Below are positions 1-8,644 of a stretch of 64,000 bases of DNA, one piece after another. Under the pieces are notes generated by a model, which was not told the DNA's origin, ran no database searches, and saw only the letters and a list, made by a program, of their open reading frames with translations. The translations under genes and the position numbers were made by a program. The number at the start of each line of letters is the position of its first letter. The first letter of the stretch is position 1. Source of the stretch: Alcanivorax nanhaiticus (GTDB lineage Bacteria > Pseudomonadota > Gammaproteobacteria > Pseudomonadales > Alcanivoracaceae); assembly GCF_000756665.1 (NCBI RefSeq), contig NZ_ARXV01000014.1, forward strand, positions 1 to 64,000. The letters are read 5' to 3'.

Positions 1-319
1 AGCCTGAAAGACTGAGTACGCAAAGGGCTTTTCAACAGCCTGCCAAGCATTAAGCGCTCATTTTTGTGAACTGGCACTAGCTTTTTTCATAATCACAACA
101 ATTTGCTAAACCACGCAGCAATCAATAATGAAACGCCCGCAAAACAATATGCAGTATTGCGCCTCCTTGCGCGGCCATTTGAATAGCAATTTCCTTCCCG
201 CGATGAGATGTAACAATTTCTATTGAACACCTCGGGTAAAATCCTGTTAATGAACACCGTTTAACAAATCACTGACATCGGTCTACAACGTCCCTATGAC
301 AACAACAGGGAGCCGGGTC
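1..319. other. Left-edge non-coding stretch
   Basis: No convincing gene is visible on either strand. The only candidate signal for the downstream gene is a weak sigma-70-like pair, TTGAAC at 223-228 and GTTAAT at 246-251 with a 17-nt spacer. The left end may hold the tail of a gene lying outside the window, but nothing recognisable remains. Confidence 0.4.
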
Positions 320-2377
320 ATGGCTTTTCAACATCAAACAAGACGCATTATTTCAGGGTTGGCATTACTGCTGGGCCTCACTCTTTCACTCACACAGAAT
401 CTGCATGCTGCCGGCCTGATGCAGCCGACAAATCAGACATTGCCGCCCCTTCAAATCCGCGAGCAACATGTCACCGTGGATGTGGAAGACGGTTATGCCA
501 TCACTGAGGTGGAGCAGGTCTTCCACAATCCCCATCAACAAGACCAGGAAGCCTACTACCGCTTTCCCGTTCCCGAAAAAGGGACAGTGGCCGAATTCAC
601 TGTCTGGATAGATGGCAAGCCGGTAACTGGTGAAGTATTGGAAAAGCAAAAGGCCCGCGAGGTTTACCAACAGGAGAAGGCAGCAGGGCGTGATGCCGGG
701 CTTACCGAGAAGGACAGTTACAAGGCCTTTGACGTACTCGTCAGCCCGGTACGTGCCGGCCAGGATACCCGAGTAAAACTGGTCTACCTGCAGCCAGCAT
801 TTATCGACACTAGTGTTGGCCGCTACGTCTACCCTCTGGAAGAGGGAGGCGTGGATGAAGAAACCCTCTCATTCTGGACCGCCAACGAAACGGTATCCGA
901 ACACTTCACCTTTACCCTGAATTTGCGTAGCAGCTACCCGGTGGATGCCGTGCGACTTCCAGCACACCCCCAGGCATTCATCACACAAAGCGGCCCGCGG
1001 CAGTGGACTGTCAAAATGGATAACCAGTCGGTGAATCACCAGGAAGGTCAGGTACAAAACGCTGCCTCCGCACCCGCATTCCGCCTGGACCAGGATATCG
1101 TGGTGTACTGGCGCCACAAGGCAGGTTTACCCGGTTCTGTGGATCTCGTGGCCTACAAGGCTCCCGGCAAGGATCGTGGTACCTTCATGATGACACTCAC
1201 CCCCGGCGACGACTTGCCGCCAATCCGCAATGGCAGCGACTGGATTTTTGTGCTGGATATTTCCGGCTCCATGCAAGGCAAGCTGGCCACATTGGCCGAT
1301 GGTGTCAGTAAAGCACTGGGCAAGATGCGGCCAGAGGATCGCTTCCGCATCGTCTTGTTTGACGATCGTGCTGAGGAGATGACCTCCGGTTTTGTCACTG
1401 CCACACCGGAGTCGGTACAGCGCTATATCGGCAAGCTGTCTCAACTACAAACCCGTGGCGGCACCAACCTGTTTGGCGGCCTCAGCCTGGCGCTTAACCC
1501 GCTGGATGCTGATCGTCCCACCGGCATTGTGCTGGTCACTGACGGTGTGGCCAATGTGGGGAAAACCCAGCAAAAAGATTTTCTTGAACTGCTGGAGAAA
1601 CATGACGTTCGCCTGTTCACCTTTGTCATGGGCAATAGCGCCAACCGGCCACTGCTTACCGCCATGACCGATGCCAGTAATGGCTTCGCCATTAGCGTTT
1701 CCAACAGCGACGACATTGTCGGTCAGATTCTCACCGCCACGAGCAAATTGACTCACCAGGCAATGAATGATGTGCACATTGAGATTGACGGCATCCGTAC
1801 CGCCGACCTTCAGCCCCAGCGTATCGGTACCGTGTATCGCGGCCGCCAGATTGTTCTGATGGGCCACTACTGGGGAGACGGACCGGCCAATGTCACGCTA
1901 AAGGCCAACGTAGCTGGCCAGGATAAAACCTATCGCACCCGTTTTGACTTCCCCAAACAGGGAGGCGCGAACCCCGAGCTGGAGCGCCTGTGGGCCTACG
2001 CGACCATCCAGCAAATGCAGCGAGAGATCGATAACTTCGGTGAAGAAAAAGACCTGCAAAACGGCATTGTGGATCTGGGCATCGAATACGGGCTGGTCAC
2101 CAACTATACCTCCATGGTGGTACTGCGCGATGAGATGTTTGCCCAATACGGGATTGATCGCCGCAACGCCAAGCGTCGTGAACTGGAGAAACTGGCACAG
2201 GCACAGCGGCAAAGTGTCCCGCCCACCAGTAATCGCGCCGACACCTCGCAGCCCATGTACACCTCTTCACGCCCATCCTTCACTGGCGGCGGAGGCGGAG
2301 GCGGCGCATTCAGCCTCGGCGCACTACTGCCCTTCCTGATACTCTTGGTGGCAGGTCAACGACGTCGCCGCCCATAA
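320..2377 (+). CDS. Secreted VIT/vWA-domain protein with GlyGly-CTERM-like anchor
   Basis: This 685-residue surface protein resembles the marine proteobacterial sortase-target family (VIT domain followed by a von Willebrand factor A domain). An N-terminal signal peptide is followed by a VIT domain (about residues 40-165) and a vWA domain opening with a DISGS metal-ion-dependent adhesion motif near residue 312. The ATG at 320 is preferred over 296 because AGGGAG lies 7 bases upstream of it. The C-terminus has seven glycines, a hydrophobic stretch and a run of arginines. That looks like a GlyGly-CTERM (rhombosortase) signal, and no LPXTG box is visible. No sortase gene lies next to it inside the window. 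The family link is firm; the cargo or ligand is unknown. Confidence 0.82.
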   Translation: MAFQHQTRRIISGLALLLGLTLSLTQNLHAAGLMQPTNQTLPPLQIREQHVTVDVEDGYAITEVEQVFHNPHQQDQEAYYRFPVPEKGTVAEFTVWIDGKPVTGEVLEKQKAREVYQQEKAAGRDAGLTEKDSYKAFDVLVSPVRAGQDTRVKLVYLQPAFIDTSVGRYVYPLEEGGVDEETLSFWTANETVSEHFTFTLNLRSSYPVDAVRLPAHPQAFITQSGPRQWTVKMDNQSVNHQEGQVQNAASAPAFRLDQDIVVYWRHKAGLPGSVDLVAYKAPGKDRGTFMMTLTPGDDLPPIRNGSDWIFVLDISGSMQGKLATLADGVSKALGKMRPEDRFRIVLFDDRAEEMTSGFVTATPESVQRYIGKLSQLQTRGGTNLFGGLSLALNPLDADRPTGIVLVTDGVANVGKTQQKDFLELLEKHDVRLFTFVMGNSANRPLLTAMTDASNGFAISVSNSDDIVGQILTATSKLTHQAMNDVHIEIDGIRTADLQPQRIGTVYRGRQIVLMGHYWGDGPANVTLKANVAGQDKTYRTRFDFPKQGGANPELERLWAYATIQQMQREIDNFGEEKDLQNGIVDLGIEYGLVTNYTSMVVLRDEMFAQYGIDRRNAKRRELEKLAQAQRQSVPPTSNRADTSQPMYTSSRPSFTGGGGGGGAFSLGALLPFLILLVAGQRRRRP

Positions 2378-2405
2378 GTGAGGGCCTTTAACAGGAGACA
2401 GCAGG

Positions 2406-3059
2406 ATGGATGCAGGGTTCTGGCATGACAAGTGGGAGAAAGGGGAAATCGGCTTTCATCTGAGCCAGGTACACCCCTTGCTGAAACGGTTCCTGCCAGC
2501 CCTTCATCTTTCCCCGGGTCAGCGCATCTTTGTGCCTTTGTGCGGCAAAAGCCTGGACCTAGGATACCTGCTTGATCAGGGACTGGAAGTGGTCGGCGCG
2601 GAGCTCTCGGACAAAGCCATCATTGCCCTGTTTGAACAGCTTGGGATGGAACCCGAGGTAGAGGAGTGGGCGGCAGGCAAATGCTACCAGCATGGCAGCT
2701 TGAGGGTGTTCCAGGGCGACATCTTTGCCTTGGATTCGTCCACTCTGGGCCAGGTGGATGCCATTTATGACCGCGCTGCCTTGATTGCGCTGCCCGATAG
2801 CCTGCGGCAACGCTACGCTGAGCATTTAGTCGCTCTGACTGATCGAGCCGCACAGCTGCTCATTACGCTCAGCTACCAGCAACAGCAAATGGATGGCCCG
2901 CCCTTCTCGGTAGGCCCCCAGCTGGTATCTTCACTGTATGGTCAGACCTATGCCATCTCCGCGCTAAGCGATAAAAACATCATTACCCACGAACCACGAT
3001 TTGCGGAACGTGGGCTCACCGCACTACATGAACAATGCTGCCTGCTGACACCCCGCTGA
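2406..3059 (+). CDS. tpm: Thiopurine S-methyltransferase
   Basis: A 217-residue SAM-dependent methyltransferase of the TPMT family, matching the usual bacterial length of about 218. The family signatures are visible: the N-terminal W-x-x-K-W-x-x-G-x-x-GFH segment, FVPLCGKSLD around residues 44-53 (SAM binding), and a later DxxYDRAAL block. In bacteria the enzyme methylates thiopurines and, in related species, selenium or tellurium compounds. It is cytoplasmic, begins 28 bases after the vWA gene with AGGAGA upstream, and may be co-transcribed with it. The role in this organism is inferred from family only. Confidence 0.9.
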   Translation: MDAGFWHDKWEKGEIGFHLSQVHPLLKRFLPALHLSPGQRIFVPLCGKSLDLGYLLDQGLEVVGAELSDKAIIALFEQLGMEPEVEEWAAGKCYQHGSLRVFQGDIFALDSSTLGQVDAIYDRAALIALPDSLRQRYAEHLVALTDRAAQLLITLSYQQQQMDGPPFSVGPQLVSSLYGQTYAISALSDKNIITHEPRFAERGLTALHEQCCLLTPR

Positions 3060-3070
3060 GGCGGGCAGGA

Positions 3071-3736
3071 CTACCAGGGCAGAACAGAACCGTCGCTATG
3101 CCAGAAGGTACCCGTGTTATCCAGGCTGAGTTCATCCATGCGCTCAATCAGATTAGCTGCTGCCTGCTCTGCCGTCAGATTGCCACTATTGCCCGTCATA
3201 TCCGTCTGCACCCAGCCGGGGTGAAGGATGGCAACCGCTATCCCCTTGGGCTTAAGGTCATGGGCCAGAGACTTGCCCGCGGCATTCAAGCCGGCCTTGC
3301 TGATCCGGTAACCATAGCGCCCACCGGATGTATTATCGGCTATTGATCCCATCCGCGATGTCATCAGGCCCACTTTGCTGCCGTCATGCAGGTGATCCAG
3401 CAACCCCAGCGTCACCCGTAACGGCCCGAGGGTATTCACCTCGAACTGTTCACGAATCTGGTTGTAATCCATCTGTTCCACTGTCTCGTTCTGCATCATG
3501 CCGGCATTATTGAACAGCATATCGACCTTGGTGTTACCCAAACCACTACGCAGATTGATGACGCCGTCCTCACGACTCACATCAATCCCGTCTATCACCT
3601 CCACACCCAGTTCCTGCAGTACTCGTGAGGGTTCACGGCAGGTGGCAATGACCCTTTCTCCACGCGCTTTCCAGAGTTTGGCCATGGCCAGACCGATACC
3701 CCGATTGGCACCCGTAATCACAATAGTGTTACTCAT
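3071..3736 (-). CDS. Short-chain dehydrogenase/reductase
   Basis: A 221-residue classical SDR oxidoreductase. The nucleotide-binding TGANRGIG motif is at residues 8-15, NNAG is near residue 76, and the catalytic YxxxK appears as YGYRISK with an upstream serine. The start has a strong GGGAGGAGG ribosome binding site. It converges on tpm with an 11-base gap, so the two genes share a 3' region. SDRs of this short type, with N-R-G-I-G in the cofactor loop, are usually annotated as C-factor-like or carbonyl reductases. The substrate cannot be read from sequence. Confidence 0.88.
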   Translation of the reverse strand: MSNTIVITGANRGIGLAMAKLWKARGERVIATCREPSRVLQELGVEVIDGIDVSREDGVINLRSGLGNTKVDMLFNNAGMMQNETVEQMDYNQIREQFEVNTLGPLRVTLGLLDHLHDGSKVGLMTSRMGSIADNTSGGRYGYRISKAGLNAAGKSLAHDLKPKGIAVAILHPGWVQTDMTGNSGNLTAEQAAANLIERMDELSLDNTGTFWHSDGSVLPW

Positions 3737-3845
3737 TTTTTACCTCCTCCCTGATGGACTTGAATTTACGCTTCGGCAGACCCACAGTGAAACCATTACA
3801 CCTCGGTTTTTCAATGTCATTTCCGGCAATTTGCAAGGAGCGATC

Positions 3846-4319
3846 ATGAGTATTTCCACTGGCGACACCCTTCCCGCCATCACCATCAAGACCAACGGCC
3901 CGAATGGCCCTGAAGATCTGAATACCGGCACGTTTTTCAGTGGCCGCAGAGTCGTTCTTTTCGCCGTACCCGGCGCGTTTACCCCCGGCTGCTCCAATAC
4001 CCACATGCCCGGCTTCGTAGTTAACGCCGATGCGATTCTTGAAAAGGTGGATGCCATTGCCTGCATGGCGGTCAACGATGCCTTTGTCATGGATGCCTGG
4101 CAAAAAGACCAGAATGCGGAGCACATCACCATGCTTGCCGACGGCAATGCCGACTTTACCAAGGCACTTGGTCTGGAACTGGATGCCAGCGGCTTTGGTA
4201 TGGGCCCGCGCAGCAAACGCTTCGCCATGATCGTTAATGATGGTGTGGTGGAATACATCGGTGTTGATGATAAAGGCGTGGACAAGAGCAGCGCGGAGAC
4301 GGTGCTGGCGCAGTTGTAA
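3846..4319 (+). CDS. Peroxiredoxin, Prx5/AhpE-like (AhpC-TSA/redoxin fold)
   Basis: A 157-residue peroxidase that reduces hydrogen peroxide or alkyl hydroperoxides. The active-site segment PGAFTPGCS places the peroxidatic cysteine at residue 49 with the family threonine at 46. A second cysteine at residue 73 could act in resolution, but that is a guess. The open frame extends far upstream; the ATG at 3846 is chosen because AAGGAG precedes it and the family N-terminus begins there. It is divergent from the SDR gene, with about 110 bases between them, and ends just before a heptad hairpin element. Confidence 0.92.
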   Translation: MSISTGDTLPAITIKTNGPNGPEDLNTGTFFSGRRVVLFAVPGAFTPGCSNTHMPGFVVNADAILEKVDAIACMAVNDAFVMDAWQKDQNAEHITMLADGNADFTKALGLELDASGFGMGPRSKRFAMIVNDGVVEYIGVDDKGVDKSSAETVLAQL

Positions 4320-4349
4320 TGACTGCCTGACGTCTGAAAATCCAAAGAA

Positions 4350-4443
4350 GCGAGTCGCGAGTTTCGCGTTGCGAAATTCAAGTTCGGAGAACATTTCTCC
4401 CCATGCAGGTTTTGATTTTCGAAACTCGTGACTCGTGACTCGC
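4350..4443. repeat. Heptad-armed inverted repeat, GAGTTTC class
   Basis: The left arm runs cgagtcgcgagtttcgcgtt and the right arm ttttcgaaactcgtgactcg, both reading in 7-nt units of the form GAGTNNC. The element lies between the converging peroxiredoxin and esterase genes and ends 8 bases from the esterase stop codon. A role as bidirectional terminator is possible but there is no clean U-tract. Confidence 0.8.
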
Positions 4444-4451
4444 CCCTTCTT

Positions 4452-6110
4452 TCAATCCCCCGATATGCGGTTCCGCTTGATGAACCGGGTAGAATCTCCG
4501 CCGAAAGAACCGCCATAGCTTTCCCGCACCATGATCCTGTCACCAATACCATGCAACTTGTACTGGTTCTGTATGGTCAGGCCGTAATTCGGCAGATGGG
4601 TGGTATCCACTTCCTTGTTGGTTTTTTCACTGGCAGTGACTTTGTGGTCGATGAAGTCCGCCTCATAGCCAAGCTCAAGGATCGGCGAATTTTCATCTAC
4701 GTTAGCCACCGCATGGCCATAGATGGAACGCTCTTCATCATCATGGAAATCAGGCTGGTAATAAGGCCAGACTTCTTCTTCCAGGAAATTGCTTCGAAAC
4801 CATTGCGGCGCAAAGGAGCTTTGCCCGGTGGCAAGGAATGCACCGCGAATACCAGAGGAAACCCGGCGCACCGGTGAAGGGTCATCCGGGTTGGCAATCT
4901 CTTTCACGGCAGCATGAATACCGGCACCCGCACCCAGTGATGAACCGGTAATAAAAATATCGTCCGGGTTGATCTTGAATACATCCGCATAATAGCGGAA
5001 GAACTGAATCGCATGACTCATGTCATCTTTTGAAATCGGGTAACCGTTCTCATCAAGGTCCTTGGCGGGATGACGAAAATCCAGTGCCGCCACGGTCACA
5101 CCACCAGCCCCTCCGCCCTCGATACCAAGATACGAAGCCAGCGTGCCCTTTTTCGGCCCAAGCATGGTTTCCTTGTTGTGGTTTGCCGAATGGGCATAGA
5201 TCACCAGCGTGTTGGTTTCACTACCGCTATGCACCCTGCCATCCGGGGTGGGGTAATACACATCGATGCGCAACCCGTTGGGTTCACTATCCGGCCCAAC
5301 TATGGGCATCCAACTCACCGAACTGTCGCCGTAATAAATATTCTCGTAGTAACCACAGACAGGATCGCAGCTGCCATAGGTCACAAAGTGATTGCCCATC
5401 ACATCACTGTCAAAGGAATCTGGCGCATCGGCTCCCGCCGGTGCCGGACCACCGGTGATCAGCTTGGCACCACACGCCTGCCCCGTATTCGTGTCCACAC
5501 AAATACGCACATGTGTTGTTTCGCCTATCGACAATGCCCAAGGGTAAGTAATCGAAAATTCTTTACCGTCATTACTCCCCTTGCTTTGAGTTGCTGCCAG
5601 ACTACCGTTCACATAGTAATAGTGGCTGGAGCTACTGGGCTTGAGCACATCGTAATAGATATCAAAGGGCTGCCCCGCTGGCACATGGTTGTTAATGCCC
5701 ACGGTGTGGACTTCTACCGCTTGATCCAACTGCAGAACCTGACCGGCACGAATACTGATGTCATCGCACACCAGGTCTCCTTCGTGCTGCAGGCACACAG
5801 CAATACTCTTCCTGTCACCATCAGAAAAACCACCCGGATAAGTCACAGAAAATTCGCCAGGCAGGGAACCGGTGCTGCTATTGCTGCGCGTTTTTTTCAG
5901 AGAACCATCCACATAGTAGTAGTGGTCAGAGCTACTGCTACCCGTTACCGCATAGTTGATCTGGAAAGCCGTTTGAGGAGGGACCACATTACCCTCACCA
6001 ACGGCATGAATCCGGATTTGAAAGTCCTCTGCCGCCAGCAGATTTCCGCACAGCATCAAGAGCGAAAGCCCAGCTGAAAACCGGATCTCCTTAATGACAA
6101 GCCGCTTCAT
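4452..6110 (-). CDS. Secreted alpha/beta-hydrolase (esterase/lipase-like) with duplicated N-terminal domain
   Basis: A 552-residue exported protein. After a signal peptide (AMKRL... to LLAAED) come two copies of a roughly 95-residue module, each containing a YYYV(D/N)GSL segment and a trailing cysteine pair. A catalytic alpha/beta-hydrolase domain follows, with GSSLG (nucleophile Ser near 391) and a preceding HSANHN segment in the oxyanion region. The ATG at 6110 is used because GGGAGG lies upstream; a TTG at 6125 is the alternative. The duplicated modules may bind polymer or lipid, but I do not recognise them. An extracellular esterase would fit an oil-degrading lifestyle; that is inference. 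Confidence 0.7.
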   Translation of the reverse strand: MKRLVIKEIRFSAGLSLLMLCGNLLAAEDFQIRIHAVGEGNVVPPQTAFQINYAVTGSSSSDHYYYVDGSLKKTRSNSSTGSLPGEFSVTYPGGFSDGDRKSIAVCLQHEGDLVCDDISIRAGQVLQLDQAVEVHTVGINNHVPAGQPFDIYYDVLKPSSSSHYYYVNGSLAATQSKGSNDGKEFSITYPWALSIGETTHVRICVDTNTGQACGAKLITGGPAPAGADAPDSFDSDVMGNHFVTYGSCDPVCGYYENIYYGDSSVSWMPIVGPDSEPNGLRIDVYYPTPDGRVHSGSETNTLVIYAHSANHNKETMLGPKKGTLASYLGIEGGGAGGVTVAALDFRHPAKDLDENGYPISKDDMSHAIQFFRYYADVFKINPDDIFITGSSLGAGAGIHAAVKEIANPDDPSPVRRVSSGIRGAFLATGQSSFAPQWFRSNFLEEEVWPYYQPDFHDDEERSIYGHAVANVDENSPILELGYEADFIDHKVTASEKTNKEVDTTHLPNYGLTIQNQYKLHGIGDRIMVRESYGGSFGGDSTRFIKRNRISGD

Positions 6111-6387
6111 GGCAACGCCTCCCAATATGGCGTCATGGATGTATCACCAGCATAGGAGCCGCCTGGCAACGCATCCATCAAATAGCGACCCGGGTCACTG
6201 TTTGGATACACATTCTAACTTGAAGGGTAGTTTGGAATTTAAATGAGCCTAGCCAAGAGGATAGAAAAACAAATGCCTGCTACATGCCTGGGTAGCAATT
6301 CATCCCTGTCACTTTTGACTTCCAAAAGGGCACGGAAAGTCTCCGATGAGTCTTCTCAACAAAGCCTTCCGTCATGCACGGTGCTAT

Positions 6388-7488
6388 TCAGATTTCCAGA
6401 GACAGCCCCAGCGTGGCCGTGAAATCATCTTTCTCAGGTGTGATGCCATTACTGTCGGGCTGAGGGCTTTCAATACGCTTCCAGGTGCCGGCAAGACGCA
6501 GATCAAGACGGCTGGTCAAATCCACATCCAATGCCATGTAGAAATCATGCTTGGCTCTGCCGCCTTTTGGCTCGGTCAGTGTTACCTGATAATCCGCCTG
6601 AAAATCGATGTTATCGGTGATCTCATGATCATAGAAACTACCAATCAGGAATGCCGGCGTGGAAACCGTTCTGTCTTCACCCGGAGCCACATCCACATAT
6701 TCGGTACGCTGATAACCAGGCCCGGCAGCAATGCTCCAGTCCAGTTTGGGTGTATCAAAAATCTGGTAGCCTGCACCAAAGCCGAGGGTCCACTCTGCCG
6801 CTCGGTTCTGAAAAGGATCACGGTAATATTGGGCCTGCACCGGCCGAAAAAACCAACGATTACTGACGCGATAATCGTGGCTCATTTCCGCAGTATGGTT
6901 ATTGGCAATTTGCTCGGAGGAAGATTCCGAATAGTTACCGGTGTAGCTCATGCGGGTATTGTTCTTGACGGTGCGGCGCTTTAGCACCACCTTGCTGTTG
7001 AGATCTTTCTGTTCAACGTTACCGCTTCGGAAATTAAGGCCAACCGCGATATCCGCAGACCAGAGATCAAATTCTCGCGGCGATGCTGTCGCAATGCCAA
7101 CCACGTCCGTAAACGCCGCCGGCTCCCCGCCAATCAACAGCTTGCCGTTTTCCGTGGTGAGTCTGCCAAGAATGACATCACCGCCCTCAAGCAACACCGA
7201 CATGACGCGCCCGGTGCGAATGTAGGCCACATCTTCCCAGTCAATGGAAATCAGGTCGAAATGATCACTGTCGATTTCAATGGATTCGTCATGGAGCACC
7301 TTTAGCCGCCCCTTTACCCATTCACCGGTATCCAGCTGAATCCAGTCCCACTGCTGCACATCAAACAGCGGCGGCTGCCAGACCTCCGGTGGCTTGGCGG
7401 CACTATCAAAGGTTTGTTCTGCGTATGCACAAACAGGCAACCCGAGCACAACGAAAGAGGCAGCCATGAAGGCTGCCTTTTTTGTCAT
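6388..7488 (-). CDS. DUF481 family outer-membrane protein (YdiY-like)
   Basis: A 366-residue exported protein. The signal peptide ends at AYA-EQ near residue 23. An N-terminal part with short beta-rich repeats handling W-I-Q-L-D-T-G-E-W-V-K-G-like segments precedes a C-terminal DUF481 barrel domain ending in the aromatic-alternating LGLSLEI. The ATG at 7488 gives the best signal peptide. A start at 7557 overlapping the glutaminase stop (TAATG) would couple the two genes but adds 23 unlikely residues. It probably forms an operon with the upstream glutaminase. The barrel's cargo is unknown. Confidence 0.72.
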   Translation of the reverse strand: MTKKAAFMAASFVVLGLPVCAYAEQTFDSAAKPPEVWQPPLFDVQQWDWIQLDTGEWVKGRLKVLHDESIEIDSDHFDLISIDWEDVAYIRTGRVMSVLLEGGDVILGRLTTENGKLLIGGEPAAFTDVVGIATASPREFDLWSADIAVGLNFRSGNVEQKDLNSKVVLKRRTVKNNTRMSYTGNYSESSSEQIANNHTAEMSHDYRVSNRWFFRPVQAQYYRDPFQNRAAEWTLGFGAGYQIFDTPKLDWSIAAGPGYQRTEYVDVAPGEDRTVSTPAFLIGSFYDHEITDNIDFQADYQVTLTEPKGGRAKHDFYMALDVDLTSRLDLRLAGTWKRIESPQPDSNGITPEKDDFTATLGLSLEI

Positions 7489-7556
7489 GCCTGCAGGTGT
7501 CCAGGACAACAGCATCGGGGCCGACAACGCCGGCCCAGCAAAGACTCGATCAGTCA

Positions 7557-8609
7557 TTATTTACCGTAAGGTTGAACCTCATAGGGATTACCACCCAGGG
7601 TCGCAGAAATATCCGCAATCGCTTTCTGGGCACGCACGCTGTTCCCGGCAGCATCCAGAGGCGGAGAAATAGCCGCGATGCCAAACTTGCCGGGGGAGAT
7701 GGCAATAATACCACCACCTACACCGCTCTTGGCGGGAAGACCCGTTTTATAGAGCCACTTGCCTGCGTCATCATACAGACCCGCCGTCGCCATCACGGCC
7801 AGAATTTCCGGGATATCCTCAGCTTTCACCAAATCCTTACCCGTTACCGGGTTGGTGCCCGCGTTCGCCAGGGTGGATGCCATCATTGCCAGGTCTTTCG
7901 CATTCACACCCACAGAACATTGGCGGGTATAAATATCCGTGGCCTGCAGCGGATCACCCTCAATGTGCCCGTAGGCATACATCAGATGGGCAATGGCCTG
8001 GTTACGCTGGTTGGTGGCCGCCTCAGACTTGTAGATATCTTCCAGCACGGTGAGTTCGCGGCCGGCGAAATCGCTGTAATAACCCAGGATCTTGTTCCAG
8101 ATTTCGTTGTAGCTCTTGCCTGCCACCATGCTGGTGGTGGTGATCGCGCCGGCATTCACCAACGGGTTCATTTCATGCCCCTGATGCTGCTCAATGGCGT
8201 AGATAGAGTTGAACACCTGGCCGGTGGCATCAACCCCCACATTCTTGGGCAGCGCATCAATCCCTTTTTCCTCTGTCACCTTGGCCATGGTGAACACTTT
8301 GGAGATGGACTGGATGGACACCTCGGATTCAATGTCGCCCACGCTGTACACTTTGCCGTCCACGGTGACCAGCACAATGCCAAAGATGTTGGAATCTACC
8401 TTGGCCAGGGCCGGAATGTAATCCGCATTGGCACCTTCCTTGAGACCCTTGTACTTGTCGTAGGCTTTCTTCAGCGCATCATTGATATTCTTCTCGGTCA
8501 GTTTGCTGTCCATGGGGGCTGCCGCGCCCGGCTCAGCCGAACAACTGGCACTGGCCATGGCCAGCATGCCGGCAAACATCAAACTGAAAAACTTACGTGA
8601 ATATTGCAT
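7557..8609 (-). CDS. glsA: Glutaminase A family, predicted exported
   Basis: A 350-residue protein whose body is a serine-dependent glutaminase (glutamine to glutamate plus ammonia) with the SxxK pair in SIQSISKVF and the conserved N-P-L-V-N-A-G-A-I segment. Unlike the usual cytoplasmic enzyme of about 308 residues, it starts with a hydrophobic leader of about 25 residues ending ...MASASCSAEPG. This is a signal peptide, and the cysteine could be a weak lipobox. The ATG at 8609 has GAGGGAG 8 bases upstream; 8636 is less likely. It lies between a porin and a DUF481 gene, consistent with a periplasmic nitrogen-scavenging role, which is an inference. Confidence 0.88.
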   Translation of the reverse strand: MQYSRKFFSLMFAGMLAMASASCSAEPGAAAPMDSKLTEKNINDALKKAYDKYKGLKEGANADYIPALAKVDSNIFGIVLVTVDGKVYSVGDIESEVSIQSISKVFTMAKVTEEKGIDALPKNVGVDATGQVFNSIYAIEQHQGHEMNPLVNAGAITTTSMVAGKSYNEIWNKILGYYSDFAGRELTVLEDIYKSEAATNQRNQAIAHLMYAYGHIEGDPLQATDIYTRQCSVGVNAKDLAMMASTLANAGTNPVTGKDLVKAEDIPEILAVMATAGLYDDAGKWLYKTGLPAKSGVGGGIIAISPGKFGIAAISPPLDAAGNSVRAQKAIADISATLGGNPYEVQPYGK

Positions 8610-8644
8610 TGTTCTCGCTCCCTCTGAATGAGCCACCCTGCCGG

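Noticed and set aside
5070..6077. 335-codon open frame on the plus strand
   Set aside because: Antisense to the secreted esterase, with no ribosome binding site or family features.
7482..8600. 372-codon open frame on the plus strand
   Set aside because: Antisense to the well-supported glutaminase gene; its composition is that of a shadow frame.
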